From positions 13,820,911-13,884,910 of the forward strand of contig JAKTNV010000003.1 in NCBI GenBank assembly GCA_022747635.1: DNA of 64,000 bases. Direction: 5' to 3'. Positions 35,031-47,934 of the stretch are shown piece after piece (position 1 is the stretch's first letter; each line of letters begins with the position of its first letter). The position numbers and the translations under genes are program-made. A model generated the notes under the pieces. That model searched no databases. It worked only from the letters and a program-made list of their open reading frames with translations, and was not told the origin of the DNA. This DNA comes from Hetaerina americana (taxonomy: Eukaryota; Arthropoda; Insecta; Odonata; Calopterygidae).

Positions 35031-35101
<71 letters not shown>
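34909..35101 (+). repeat. Twin (TA)n microsatellites flanking a 62-bp spacer
   Basis: Perfect alternating TA at 34909-34972 and 35035-35101, separated by a purine-rich unique spacer. Each tract is self-complementary and the two can pair with one another. They generate Tyr-Ile repeat frames on both strands that are not genes. Confidence 0.92.
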
Positions 35102-35102
<1 letters not shown>

Positions 35103-35104
35103 CA

Positions 35105-36020
35105 CCGCCCACCATTCAAGCATTGCATGCAAAAATGAAAAACTCTATCACTCTGGAAACCATCGGTTATTGTTCCTTGAATTTTACTGTAGGGCCCAGC
35201 GATCCCTAAGATCAGGCTTGATTTTTAACGAATATGAAAAAAACGGAAAAAAATTAAATAGTCAGAATCAAGCCAAAAACTGGAAAAAGCAGACGTAAAT
35301 GGAGTGCGCGGATAACGTTCCATGTTTTTACCCAATGCTGACTCAGTGAGTCGAGTTTCGCATCACCGAAGGAAAATAGAGTTGAATCTCCCAAGGAAAT
35401 TTACTGCTCTGTTGGTTGACTTGGTTTTTTTTGTCGGAACTCCGCCGAGTGTTCCCTCTTGGTGTTTGCCTTTTAAGTCTCCGTTGCATTTGCGAACTTC
35501 CTTATTCCTAGAATTGCTGTGGGATCACTTCTCAGCCACCCCCTTCTCGAGGCGCTTCTCAGAGCCCACACGAAGGGAATTAAGGGTGAGGGTTCCGGGC
35601 GAGGGCAGTCGTGTGAGTGCTCTGAGACGGGGGAGAAGAGACGAGGCGTGGACGGGAGATGGAAGGGGGGGAGAGATAAGAGGAGAGAACACCGCGGTCG
35701 GATGGGACGGGGAATCTGAGATGCGGACACCGAGGGGACGAAAGGGTCGAGAGGTGAGTTGAAAGGAACGGTGCGCTTCAGATAGGAAGACAAACGAAGG
35801 ACGCACAATTGTACAGGATGACGACTTTTGCGGGAAGAGAAAAAAGAAGCCAAGTGAACGTTTGTCACAAGAAACGGATCTCAGAAAATTAAAGTACAGT
35901 AAGAGAGTATACTATTTTAAAAAATCATGTGGAAAGTAGATGAAATATAAATCAGGAGTAACCAACGCAACGAGAATATTGGCCATCGGATACAACATGA
36001 GGCCGATAGGAAATTACGTA
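35105..36020. other. Non-coding, with purine-rich patch 35570-35770
   Basis: The 146-codon plus frame at 35322-35762 runs into the G/A-rich patch and has no motif. Nothing else is recognised. Confidence 0.5.
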
Positions 36021-36024
36021 AATT

Positions 36025-36490
36025 TTTATCAATGGTATTCCATCACCAAAGGTATTTTGGATGGACGTAGACTATGCAACGGTGAAACGAGACTTTTCTT
36101 CGCCTCTCTCAACGAAACACAACCTGAAACCCGTCCCTGCAATTCACCCTTCTTGTTTCTGCGCACTTCCTTCCCCCCGTTATTCCGTTCTACATGTCCA
36201 CACTATTCCTACAACTTCCTCATTTGTCCAACGTTCTCCCCTCTATCACAGTCTTCAACATCCCATTTTCAATCAAAACGCACCGTATCCATCTTTACTG
36301 CCTCCTGATTTCTCCCAACAATCTTCTCACCTCCCCCACCATACCTAGCACTTCCTCGCTTGTTTTCCTTTCTATCCATTTCAACTTTCCCATCCTCCTT
36401 CTCACCCACATTTCAAAAGCCTTTAATCCACACTTCTCGTCTTCCTTCAACGACCATACTTCCACATCGTCAGACACCACGTTCGCACGA
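36025..36490 (-). mobile_element. LINE 3' fragment (family A, copy 3, minus strand)
   Basis: On the minus strand the translation includes VEVWSLKEDEKCGLKAFEMW then VRRRMGKLKWIERKTSEEVL and GMVGE, matching copy 5 (AETWSLKQEDRRRLEAFEMW, VWRRMEKVKWTEKKTNEEVL). Further on are ATGTTGAAGACTGTGATAGA and the tail GTCCATCCAAAATACC. This RT C-terminal tail block is common in arthropod LINE polyproteins. Frameshifts interrupt it. The plus-strand Ser/His/Leu-rich frames over the same span are shadows. Confidence 0.85.
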
Positions 36491-36561
36491 ACGAGAAAGT
36501 AACAAATGGAATTACTGGGATTAGCGTCAGGGATTTTGTACTGACATCGCGGATAATGCAA
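36295..36561 (-). pseudogene. LINE RT C-terminal tail remnant
   Basis: An 88-codon minus-strand frame whose middle (VEVWSLKEDEKCGLKAFEMW, VRRRMGKLKWIERKTSEEVL) is the typical post-RT tail of LINE ORF2 proteins. The first 25-30 residues are flanking sequence read through the 5' truncation point near 36490. Confidence 0.75.
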
Positions 36562-37585
36562 ACAAACGTAAATATCACTTGATTAAAGTCTGTTCTGAAA
36601 CCAAGTAAGTTATTCCCGCTTCGCCACCACTTTATGAAGGCCATTGACTAAAGATACAACTGGACGGTTAAAACTGTACACGGAGACACATAATGTACTA
36701 CTCATAGCAGGAGGAAGAAATAATGTCGCATGGCTGTAGTAACGCATAGTGGTCGGCAATCAAATTTTCACTTATATGGCCGAAAAAACACTGCGATTTG
36801 CCATCGATTCCACGAACTCTGTATAAAGCTCTTTCAAACAGCCAAATTGATATTGACATCCGATGCTCGATTTCAAAACTCATTAACAAATGCCCTTATA
36901 ATTCGCGCATTTCCTGCCCAGCGTTGAATTGGATTCTGGTGTTGCAGCAAAACTGTTAACGTCAGTTATCACAATTAATAAAGATATCATAACCAGTTCG
37001 CATTGACGGGGAAAATTAAGTGATCCCCAGAAGTTATTTCAGCCTACAACCGAAATCACGTTTTCGCCATTTTGAAAGATCGCAAATTGAATAATATTTC
37101 TACGAGTGCTGCTCAAGTGCATAAATTATACTAAAACCCCTTTCCGTACATTGGAAGTAATTTGGTATATTTTCAGGCATGACAAACATCATTTTGCAGT
37201 TCATACGAAGAAATAGAAAGGAAAATGGATATGAAATAACGCAAATGAGATGCGATGGAAACTTCAAATCAAGATGGAAAGAACTGTGGCGTGTGTTGCC
37301 CATTTTACATCCAAGGTGAAAATGATCATTAGATTAACCTAGAACTGTGAATAACCATCGACAAGGAAAATTATCGACTGATTTTACAAAATACATTTTT
37401 GAGTAAAAACTTAAACAAAATCACAATCAATTAACCCTCATAGCAACCCATACAAACAACAAGGTCGTTGTTCCTCGAACATTTTCAAACAAAAATTTAA
37501 ACCAATTTTTCCTTCAGCAGGGCCAACGCCGAACAAATTAGTCGCGCTCCTAGCCGCTCTTCCCGATTGCATTTGCGATGGGGGA
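36495..37585. other. AT-rich, nothing recognised
   Basis: Short frames without motif; no repeat copy seen. Confidence 0.5.
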
Positions 37586-37589
37586 AAAA

Positions 37590-37975
37590 GTTTAGCCACG
37601 GGGAGATGGAGGGGGGAAAGGTGGATTAAAGGAGTGGGCAGTGGGGAGGGTCGGAAACTAAAGGGGAGTTGGCGGGGGATTTGGGGAAAATCGAACGCTA
37701 AAGCCGCGGGAACTACTCGGGAGGGAGGAGGTGGGGCGCTTTTGATGGACGGGAGAGATGGGGAGAAGGAAGTCCATCCGGTGCAAGGGGGATTAACGCC
37801 TAGCACGCGCGCCAAATAAGGCTCGGGTGCGGACGGGGGGTGGAGGGGGAGCGGTCGGGAGTGGCTGGGGGCGTGCGAGAGGGGATGTGTGCCTTCGCTC
37901 AAACCTTTTCGCGCCCCTCCGTCCACGATGAAGCGCACGCCCCGACGAAGGGGAAATAAGGAGGGGGAGGGAGAC
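37590..37975 (+). repeat. Purine-rich low-complexity island
   Basis: G/A-rich plus strand (GGAGGGGGG, GGGGAGAAGG). The 179-codon minus frame 37438-37977 is Pro/Ser-rich and treated as an artefact. Confidence 0.55.
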
Positions 37976-37979
37976 AATG

Positions 37980-39495
37980 GTGCCCGAAATAGGATTTTTG
38001 TATAATTCCTGATCGTTATTAAAAAGAAAACGTGGAGATATTAGTCTGGGAATGACGACATGTTTAATCAGTATAACGAACGGTTCCCGCTGTGATAAGC
38101 TCTGAAATGGATTACTAGCGCATGAGGGCTGAGTTAAATACATTACTTGCTTTCAGTACATATGCGTATGGTGGTGATTTACTGGTCCGATTGCAACGAC
38201 TGAAATACATCTCTCCTCACCCTGCTGAATATTCGCCCATATCTGCACATTCTGCGACTATAAAATACGCACATTAAAATTTAAATCCGTGAAAGTGAAT
38301 TGAAAACTATTGTATAAAGTTAGTAAAATAAGGTGTAAAAGCTAATACACATTTCCCATACTTCCTCGCCTTAGAATTAGAGCTCTAGCAGACGTAGCAA
38401 CATAAAGCTCCAAAAAATTATGTTTTTTATGATTCGGGAATAACCTCTGCTCACGTCAAATTGTTAACCGATGTGTGGGACTGCGTAGTATTGACTCTTG
38501 AGGCATTTACTATCACAATATTATGAAATGTTGAAGGAAAAATAGCAATACCAACATAAAAGTAAATCATAGCCTAACATATGCAGCATGTGGAAGGTTT
38601 CATTTAGTGGAATTGAAGAACGATGGAGAGATTGAGTTGGGCCATCGGGAATTGGCAAAGTTTAAAGAAGAAATAATGATAAGTATATAGGATTAGCATC
38701 AAGCTGTGGGAAATAAAATAAGCTGATGATTAAAATTTGATGAAAGAGTAAAAGATGAGTGTAGGGATACGAGATCCTACATAATTGTATAAGTGTGTTG
38801 AAAAAGGAAAAATATCATTGAAGAAATCAAAAGAGAGGACGACAACGGACGATGGGGATGCAAAGGAATGCTGGTTTGGAAAAATCTTGAGTTGTGAAAA
38901 GATGTAAAACCGTATTTATTTCGGCAACATGTTTTATTGATCAATTATACACATTAAACATTGAGGAAGGAAAGCTCCACGTCCTCGAATAAATTTCATA
39001 CCACCGTGATCACCTACCTTCCAGTCGCCCTCCACCAACCCTCCCCAAGGAATATTTAAACGTAAAGCGAATTCTTCGCATTCCGAAACGGAAGAAATAA
39101 AATGTTTCGAAAAGGTGAGACTGGGTCCGTGAAAGAATATCACCAGCCAGTGAGAATAATGTCAAGGGAGGAGCATTGCGTGCTCGTGAGAATGAACAAA
39201 AGAAACAGGAAATTCGGTAATCAAAGACGCTGCGTTCGACGATTTGAATCGTACCCGGTAGATCGAGGCGAAAAGATATATGCGATGCAAATCAATGCGC
39301 TCACAAGGTCGCGTTTTCACCCTTGGCCGAGGGCGATGGATAGAAGGGAAGGCAAGTGTTAACGATATCCATATAAATGCGAGCGCGTTCCGACGCTGAT
39401 CCATAAACGAGTAGACACACACCAGCCGACGGTTTGATTCCATTCCAGTGCACGCGACTATGAGTTACCGACGGGGCACACACGGCGGCCGCTTT
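37980..39495. other. Non-coding, nothing recognised
   Basis: AT-rich to about 38930, then of balanced composition. Short frames without motif. Confidence 0.5.
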
Positions 39496-39499
39496 GCTG

Positions 39500-39680
39500 G
39501 GCGGATTCACCGCGACTAATCACGCCATCCTTCCCGTATAATTACCGATTTTGTCGAAAGAGGCCACATCATCCTCTCTCCGTCGAACGTTAATTTCGAT
39601 CGAAATTGAGTTATAACCGACGGCGTCGGACGAAGGCCATTATAATTCAAAGCTTTCAGCACGCCATCGCGGGTTGCCCT
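39500..39680. other. Balanced-composition block with a 16-bp perfect palindrome
   Basis: A 16-bp perfect palindrome AATTTCGATCGAAATT lies at 39592-39607, and a small CCGAC-GGC-GTCGG hairpin about 20 bp downstream. ATTA-type homeodomain cores are nearby. This is compatible with a regulatory element, but nothing proves it. Confidence 0.25.
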
Positions 39681-39684
39681 TTTT

Positions 39685-41125
39685 CCCACGGTAGGCACTA
39701 AACCCTAAATTAATAACGGACGTCATGCGGCAATCGCAAACAGCGCGGCATCAATGCGATTTTACGATTTGATGCTGAGAATAGAATCAAGTCCTTGACA
39801 CAATTAGACAATCGATAGAGAAATCGTGGGAAGATCTTTTCGAGTTAAGAATGAGTAGAAAAATGGTGGTTTACGGAGGAACTCGGCGAACCAAAATGTT
39901 TCCTTTGAAAACAATAAGACGCATCTAAAAAGTTTATCATAAATTATTATTTAGGAAGGGAAAATTTAATTGCCTCTTGATTTTTTCAACTAGGTAATCT
40001 ATTGCGGTGAAGAAAGACTAGAAAGGGCAATGAAAACTAGTACACATCGACTAAAAATACGAAAAGCCTATACACAGTTTCTATCCGCTTCATAATGAAT
40101 TCAGCTTTCATTTCAAGGTTAAATTTATCTTCTATCCTGGTGGAATATTGCTTTCAAAAGCACAGTTTAATAGCCGAGAGAGGCAGTAATTTACACAAAA
40201 AAATGCAAGCGCGCCGTGTTAGGCTGCGATCTAAAATCCCCGATGCGTTCACTAATTTAAAAGGGTTTTGGATTTTGGTTTGTGAACAATAATCCCTTTT
40301 CGATGCTTGTGCTTCAATCTTGTTCGCAGACTACCAGAGTGATCCGATAGTAGCGAGGCAAACTGGAATGTGGTACGGCATGAACAACCTATACCGGGGA
40401 AAAATACGGGGAAGCACATTTAATTTCACTGGATGCGATTTCAACACGGAACACCTGATGTTATGCATGCCTAATATCCCCCGAAAACAAGGCGAATTAC
40501 TTTTCCCGGAAACGAAAGCGGAAACTGAATCCAACTATTAGCCGAAATGAATGAAAACTACGGTGCCGCGTTCCAGGAGAAGAGCCAACAAAGTCGAATG
40601 AAAGGTAATACTCACCAAAATTAAGGATCACTTTTAATTAGAGCACGCCAACTTGCAAAATTATCGGTTGAACGGAATATAGGATTCCAGGATCCAAAAG
40701 GGAACGGCTAGAAAAACTTTTTAATTAGAGTATCGACGTGATCAACAAATTTCAAATTACTCGAGCAAATATCGGCGATCTCTCTAATTGTGGGGCACAA
40801 ACGAAAAAAAAACGAACACGAAAATGCACAAGAGTGCTGACGGAAGATTTCACCCGCCATCAATTTCGCCTCGCTCGGAACGAATCCACACGAGACGGAT
40901 CAGCGAGACGCTTTTTCACCCTCGGAAAATCCTTCCATTCCCTGCCTTCACGCCACCATCGCCATCCCTTCCTCCATCCCCCTATCCCTCTCTCTACATC
41001 ATGCGGAGACCCTTCCCCGGTACCCCCTCCCTTCTCTCTCTCCCTCTCTCTATGCACAGAAGAGACAAAATCGCTGCGCTAGGCATTCATCCATATTTCA
41101 AGCCAGGTACGCAAACAATCCAGGG
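39685..41125. other. Non-coding, with a weak candidate exon at 40338-40541 and a pyrimidine-rich patch
   Basis: A frame from 40320 to 40541 follows a plausible splice acceptor (CTTGTTCGCAG at about 40319-40329) and is not low-complexity, but it has no recognisable motif. 40920-41060 is pyrimidine-rich on the plus strand. Nothing else. Confidence 0.3.
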
Positions 41126-41129
41126 TGAA

Positions 41130-41620
41130 ATTAGAGGAAGGTGCACATTGTGGAGATTGGATAGAGGAGGGGAGGAGGAGAGAAACGGAGCGGAGCCATC
41201 GAATCCCCCATCCTTCCTTACAACGCCCCTCAATTAATCCACGAGAAAATAACACGCGGAATCACCGGCGAATGGCGTCGAGGCCCCTCCCATTAAGGGC
41301 GCTAAACCATTTCCCAGTCAAACGAATCGAAAGAGCCCTCCTCTCTCTTTCCCTACCGCTCTCTCTCTCTCTCTCTCATCCACGCAATGCATAAAAAGAG
41401 AGAAGCTAACGAAGGGGGGCGGGAGAGAATAATGATGAAAAGGGGACTTAAAGAGGGCACAGATATGGCGAGGGGGAAGGAAAAAGGGCACGGATAGAGA
41501 GGAAGAGAGGGTTTACGGCACTCCAGGAAATGTAGTGAAATTTAAAAGAGAAAGGTGGGCACGATAAAAAGAATACCTGTTAGGGAAGGGGAGGAGGGTG
41601 GAAGATCCAAAAAAAAAGCG
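41130..41620 (+). repeat. Purine-rich island containing a (CT)n tract
   Basis: G/A-rich plus strand at 41130-41200 and 41400-41620, split by a pyrimidine segment with (CT)n at 41360-41377. Confidence 0.55.
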
Positions 41621-41734
41621 GGAAATCTATGCCTCGAACTGACACGTCTGACAATTACCACGGCCCAGATAAAAGTCAATTGCTATCATTAGGAAAGAAT
41701 CAAGAATATCGAACTACTTTATGCTATTAACATA

Positions 41735-42000
41735 GGATACAGAGCGTTTTGATTGGCTTTGGAATGTTGAAGACTGTGATAGAGGGGAAAACGTTAGGGT
41801 AACGAGGAAGGGATAGGAGTAGGATAGGCATGCCGTACGGAATGAAGGAGGATGGAAGTACAATGAGTTGAAGAGGGACTTATTGTAATGTTGGTTGCCA
41901 GATTGTGTTTTGTTAATATAGACACGAGATTCGTCCATGTACCGTTTGGTAGCTTGTGTCCATCCACAGCCTACGAAATATGGTAGACTGCCAATAATAT
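41735..42000 (+). mobile_element. LINE 3' fragment (family A, copy 4)
   Basis: Shares TTGAAGACTGTGATAGAGGG, AGGATAGGCATGCCGTACGG, GAAGAGGGACTTATTGTAAT and the tail GTGTCCATCCACAGCCTACG...GGTAG with copies 1 and 5. The coding relic is frameshifted, and it is truncated further 3' than copies 1, 3 and 5. Confidence 0.8.
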
Positions 42001-42004
42001 TAAT

Positions 42005-43925
42005 CAGCATAGGGTAACATATCAGAGGCGGGAAAATCGACGGGAGGAGGAAGAATAGATTACTGATTTTAACATCCTTGAATTGGCAGGATTCGAAATT
42101 TCGATGTTCCGCCAGACGGAAGGAAGAAGACTAGACAACTAGATTAGAAGAGTGCCCTAAATGATACCATAGTAGGAGTTGGGGAACAAATTCAGTCACG
42201 TTTTAAGCATCGAACCAGTTAAATTATAGGATGCTCCCTGCACCAGTGGCATTATTACACTTTGGAGCCATACCGTATATTTTCTCTTCCCCCAGTACTC
42301 CCCCTTCCGCCTGGAATAAGTACAAAAGACGATCACCTAATAAGGCTAAGACATCGAAACCAATAAGGAACGTTTATCCTATGAAATGTGGCTTCCAAAC
42401 ACTGATCCTTGTAAGCCAATATTTATTTCCCCATGAACTACGTTTTGGCAATACTGCATTTGCAACTTCTCCAACGGGAACGACCAAGGAAAGAGAGGTG
42501 AGTGGAAAGGCTGAGGTAAGAGGATTTCGGGGAACTAAAAAGAGAAATAAGTTGGGTCAAAAGGGAAGGAAGGCAAATGGAAGACTATTGCTCGAAAAGT
42601 AAATAAAGCATAGAAGAAGAGCCGATACAGGAGGATGCGAAGGACTCCGCACCGTACGGAGAGAGCGAGTGGATACGAAAGAGTTGGAAAGAAATAGGGA
42701 CTAAGAAAAAGTTTAAAGGAGTATTTTACTGTAACAAACCGAGTAGAAATACAGTATAGATACGTTTGTAGATTATGCGACTGCTATTTCAGAGAATGGA
42801 GATTGAAATACTCGTTAAAAACAAGTAATGACAGCGGACGGAATGAAATTATTGCGGGAGTAATTAGCTGAATTCGTATTGGAAAATGATAACGAAGCAC
42901 GGCGGCAAAAGGCAGGGAGTCGAGATGAGGGAGACCTCAACTAAAAAGATTAAAATTCATGAAAGGCGATGCGAGTGAGGCCATGGACGCGGGACGGTGG
43001 CGGCCCCGGAGGAGAGAAGAGGCAAAATAGAGCACTGGGGCGCGAACGGAATCCTTTCGGCCGGGAGCGAAAATTCGTGTCCCTCATTTGCATTTAACCT
43101 TAAGCTCGGAAAGAGTAAGATAGGCCTCGAAACGGGAGACAGAGAAGCATCACAGGAAAGCACTCTTTTTAAGTGCAACTCCTGAATAAAATAAAGTGTC
43201 CGAAAAGGATTTCCGTGGCTCTGCGGCAGAAATCGAAGGGGAGGTAAATCCTACATAGAGAAGGCACCGAGTATCCGAGAAAGGAAGCTACTGCATAGAG
43301 ATATAAAATGAATGAACTCGATTAGGAAAGGTCTAAACAAACCTCGGTCAGCAGTATTGGAAATTCGATTCATGAGCGCATAAAGCTAAGAGTGATTACG
43401 GGCCGTAAGCATAAATCAAGAGAAACTCGACGCAACGTATGAATATAAAGGCGAATGGAGCCACGAAACTGAGTGATCACTACGGTATTGGCAATTACAT
43501 CAACCTGGTGAGTACGCTGGTTGATGCTTTATCACGATAAAAAAGTTAAGTTGCTCCGAGACCCAAGGGCTGGAAGGAATACTGTAACGTAATGGCATGC
43601 GACGTGAAGCACTACGATGTCAAAATGTAGAGAACGGAAAATGGAAGCAAAAAAGATCGTGTACCCAGCGAAACTAAGGAGAGGAAAAACCGATAACTAA
43701 AAGCAGTAAACGCGGATTCCAGCGAGAGATAATATAAATGATTTCTGGATATTTGCCATGCATAGAAAGAGGGGGGCATTTAGGTTAGGTGAGAAACGAA
43801 TCATCAAAAATATTAATATATCGTGATGAATAAATATAAATGAATAAACCTTGAAAAATATAATATAAATATAATTTATATAATATAAATGAACCTTGAA
43901 CCCGCTCACGCGTGCAACCAACTCC
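42005..43925. other. Non-coding, nothing recognised
   Basis: Mixed sequence. The 123-codon plus frame at 42231-42602 and the short frames at 42957-43185 have no recognised motif. A small AT-rich duplication lies near 43838-43902 (ACCTTGAA twice, around AATATAAATATAA). Confidence 0.5.
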
Positions 43926-43929
43926 ACAG

Positions 43930-44620
43930 TAAAGACTACACAAGAGAAGGGAGGGGGGTGGGGCAGAGGAGGGTGGAATAAAATTTGAAGGAAGTAAACT
44001 GAAGTGTTTGCGTCTCCCTCACACTAATCCTTCCCACTTGTAATTTCCGAAGGGTAGTATCGAAATCCCCAGAAACCCTCGAGTGGGGGAAGTAACGCAC
44101 AAGAAAGCAGGGGAATGGGAGTGATGGAAGGTGGGGGGGTACGAGTGCATCAATCAACCCGGGGCGCGTTCGGGAGGAAGAAGTAACTGGAGTGGAGGAA
44201 GGAGGGGTTGCGGGGGTGGGAGGATTATAATAAAGGGATACACCTGCAGACGCGGGGGGGATGAATTGAAGGGAGCGGGGGAAATGGAGGCATAATTAGT
44301 CGGAAGGAGGGCGAGTAAGACGAGTGGGTGTGGAAGACGGGTGGTGGGGGCGGTTAAATGTGTGGGGTGGAGGATGAAGGCGGGGGATTTGCAAGACGAT
44401 GGTTTTTTAAAGAGGTGGGCGAGGGTGGGGTGGCGGAGGTGTTGGGAGGGGGCGGGGATCGATGGCTGAAGAGGCTGTTCCCAGGAGGGCGAGAGAGACG
44501 TTGGAAAGGAGGGTCGAGTGTGTGGGTCCTTAATAAAATAAGAAAAAGTACAAAGGACGAGGAGGAAATATGAGTAATAAGCGTAGGGGGAGAGGGAAAA
44601 CGAGGAGGGAGGGATGTGCA
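43930..44620 (+). repeat. Purine-rich low-complexity island
   Basis: G/A-rich plus strand, strongest at 44160-44520 with several GGGGG runs. The 157-codon minus frame is Pro/Leu/Ser-rich and has no motif. Confidence 0.6.
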
Positions 44621-44624
44621 AAAT

Positions 44625-45720
44625 CACCTCCGGAAGACAACGGATGAAATGAACTTACGGAATGAGGGAATATAGAGAGCATAGAGTTTTAGGTATGGTA
44701 CGCAGAGAATTAAAGAAAATGGTTTCCTATGGCAATTATTCTTACCCATTAATGTGGATATGAAGCCTTCTACAATATACCTCGAAGAGCAAAATAAACG
44801 TATAAATATATTACGGCGGGCACACCGCAAAACCGAGTGAGGTATAAAATCTCTCAAAATGGAGATTTCTCTTGGCTTCTCCAAAAATTGAAAACCCGTG
44901 TCTAGTGGACTTCAGTTCGAGAATTACTGCCTCCTCTTCAACGATGATCTCTGTGCTATTTTCCAGAATATACAACCAAAGACAATCCTGAAAAATCTAT
45001 GATTTAAGAGAAATACCTACAACTATGTGATTTTAAAATGATGTACATATCCCATACGAAAACGTAAGTGAGTATAAGGGAAAGAAAACAGAAATTGTTG
45101 GAAATGTACGAAATAAGACGATGGCCTAAATCAATTCACAGTTAATATGCGTAAGCTTTAAAAAAAGTACTGATGAATACCGAATCATAAAGCGAAATAT
45201 TATGCAAAATAGATTTTGCCGAACATAACGGGAAATAATTTTCCCTTGACGAATGATGAAGACGCTTTTACTGGCATAATCACAAACGCTCAAAACGCAA
45301 TGCAATCAATTATAATGATTACGTAAGTTACATTAACCTAAAAAATCATCAAGAATGAGTAAATCGCAAGTTCAATATAATCTTTTATGTAGAAACTCCG
45401 ACAAATTTAATTCTACCATATAGGGCCGAGGATTTTAAGCTACTCTGAAGGTTTATCCTGAAGGAGATATGAGGACATAAGGAGTTCCAAAGGGTCCTCA
45501 GCTCTCAGAGACGACCCTCACTCCCAGAAGGTGAATTACCTAACCCCCCCCTCTCCCTCGATCCGTCCTCTGGGCCAACCAGCTCCCTCCAAGGCCCACT
45601 TAATGCTCCGAAAAGCTTTAAAAGTGGTACCCTCTCCCCCCGCTCCTGGGACCCCCGCCCACACACGAGGGTGGAGAACGAAGCCCGGCTTTATCGGAGG
45701 CAGCGGCCTGCGTCACTGCC
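44625..45720. other. Non-coding, nothing recognised
   Basis: AT-rich to about 45480, then a C-rich patch (45540-45700). The small plus frame at 45531-45749 is Pro/Arg-rich without motif. Confidence 0.5.
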
Positions 45721-45724
45721 GTGG

Positions 45725-46370
45725 AGGCGGGCGACTAAGGTGTAGGTGAGAAGGGCGGGTGGGGCGGTCTTCCTTCGGGCGGGGACACGGTACGGGAAGG
45801 GTCTGCTGGGACCAATGGGAAGGGCTAGAGAGGAAAGGGAAGCGGAAAAAGAATGGAGGATCCTGAATCGAATTTCGCAGGCCGTGTGTGTGGCAATCGG
45901 AGAGGGAGGGGCTCGCGAACCTATTATCAAATGGGAATTATTAATGGGGCTACGTTGGAGGGATAGGCTGCAAGGTCCGCGGAGAGAATGCGTGACCAAG
46001 GGGATGAAGGAAGGACGGTGAGGAATAAGGGGAGGAAGAAGGAATTGGAGAAGGAACAAACCGGGGATGGATGAGTAAATAGTCTCGAAAGGAATTGAGC
46101 AAATAAGTTTCGATTTGCGAATGGAGGCATTGGTGGCAGGGGCTGGGAGGCCTGGTAAATGCCCAGAGAGATGGGATCTAAATGGAGAAGAATTACAAGC
46201 AGAGAATATGACAGATTCGAGGAGGATTAATTTGTGCGCAAACAATGATAGACGCAACAACAGAAAAGGAGAAACTGATATAAAAGGGAAGGAGGAGGAA
46301 AAGAAGGAAATGGAAATGAAGACAACGGACAGGGAAGAGAGCGAGGAGGATGGCGGATAAGAGCGGATTC
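45725..46370 (+). repeat. Purine-rich low-complexity island
   Basis: G/A-rich plus strand. The 243-codon minus frame 45691-46422 is Ser/Pro/Phe-rich, open because purine tracts suppress stops on the opposite strand, and I reject it as a gene. Confidence 0.6.
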
Positions 46371-46374
46371 GGGG

Positions 46375-47930
46375 GAAGATAAGAGCCAAATATATCCGCG
46401 AGCGAAGGACGTCCGAACACAATAAGACGATTTGTAAAAGATAATACCCAAATCATTGGATTGCGCACGCAATAAAATATGCAGTCAGAACAATTACTTT
46501 CTGCGTACATACCTCGAAACAAACGTAAACCGCAAAATAAATTATTCCTTCTCGATATCAAATAAGAGGAAACGGAGGGTACTTCACATAAATGTTGAAA
46601 ATTAGCATGAGTAAATCATAATAAAGTGTTACGTTTAAAAACATTGTGATTACTAAGAGAAGAAAAGAATCGCCAGTCATTGAATGAAGTAGGCAAATCG
46701 AATGAACTAGAACGATGAATCGTGGGAAGTGATTATTAGTACGTATGATAGGAAGAGGGGAATGAAAATGAATAAGGTTAACTACCGAAGCTAAAAAGCC
46801 AGTAAGTGGACGAAAAGAGCAAAAGCGACGCCTAGGAAATCGCCTGATCTGCAAATAAACGGCTGCTACAAAAGGATAAAAAAGATATGGTCGACTTATC
46901 ATGCAGAAGGCGTTAACTTTTATAACTGAGCTCGGCCGTAAAACTTATTACTGTTGCACCAAGGCTCTCTACTCGCCAAGTTCGGAAACTCTTAATTTAT
47001 GTGCGTGGAAATAGCTGAAGCCTTGAGCACCTGAAAAAGTCATGGGAATAAAAGGGGAGTTAGGAAGAGAATTATCGCCGGAGAAATAATACTTTCGCGG
47101 AAGTAAATGGAGAGATTACGCTGCCGTACCGAAGCCTTTCCAACGGTTAAGTCCCACCTCACTTCCGGATCTCTTACACGTTTTGAACTACCCTAATAAA
47201 TAATAGAGCACATTGCGTCAGAAGTTACGGGAAGGAATGGAACGGTCCAAAATTATACATGCGTTGACTACCGTCTGTTCCGTTCGTTTTCGGAAAAAAT
47301 CGAATGGTAAAACATTTTTTTCCAATTATTCTCCATATTTCCTCGGATATGAGCCATTACATCCGAGCGTGAAAGATAATTAATACTCGTTTGCGAGTTG
47401 GTAATTCTTTCGAGCAGAGTCTCAGTAAAATGACTAGCCCCACGAAACTGTCAGCAGTTTCTTTAAACGGGAATGAGCGAAGAGAAATAGAGAATTACCC
47501 AACCATTCCACGCAGAGCGTAAAGCATCGTCCTCATTATATTTCCCGGCAAAATTGAAACGCTGGACCAATTTCTTGAAGTAGATAAAGGGAAAAATCGG
47601 CAGGATCATTTAATTTCCACTTAAGCATATGAAAAATTTACACAACGCAAAGTTACCACTATTTTCGTCACGTTAATTCGCCTGATATGCAGTTAATTCG
47701 CTCGCTTCACGCTCATGGCCCGTAAAGAGCGGACTATTCTTATATACAATGCCGGAATTTAATGAAATACGGAATTTCAAGAGTTTTATAAACGATAGAG
47801 TTACACATTACATCGGAAATTCACCAATTGGCTTGCATATACATATTTCACAAAATAGCCGTTCTCCATGTATTTATGCCTACATAATATTAATTTTGGC
47901 CACTGTATCCGTTTCAACCACGGCTGCTGC
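46375..47930. other. Non-coding, nothing recognised
   Basis: AT-rich. The decamer GTTAATTCGC is repeated at 47672-47681 and 47692-47701. Confidence 0.5.
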
Positions 47931-47934
47931 GTGG

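Noticed and set aside
34779..35298. Tyr-Ile repeat proteins on both strands
   Set aside because: Direct translation of (TA)n microsatellites.
36061..36502. Plus-strand Ser/His/Leu-rich frames
   Set aside because: Shadows of the minus-strand LINE fragment.
37438..37977. 179-codon minus-strand open frame
   Set aside because: Low-complexity purine island, no recognisable domain.
45691..46422. 243-codon minus-strand open frame
   Set aside because: Same composition artefact over a G/A-rich plus strand; no motif.
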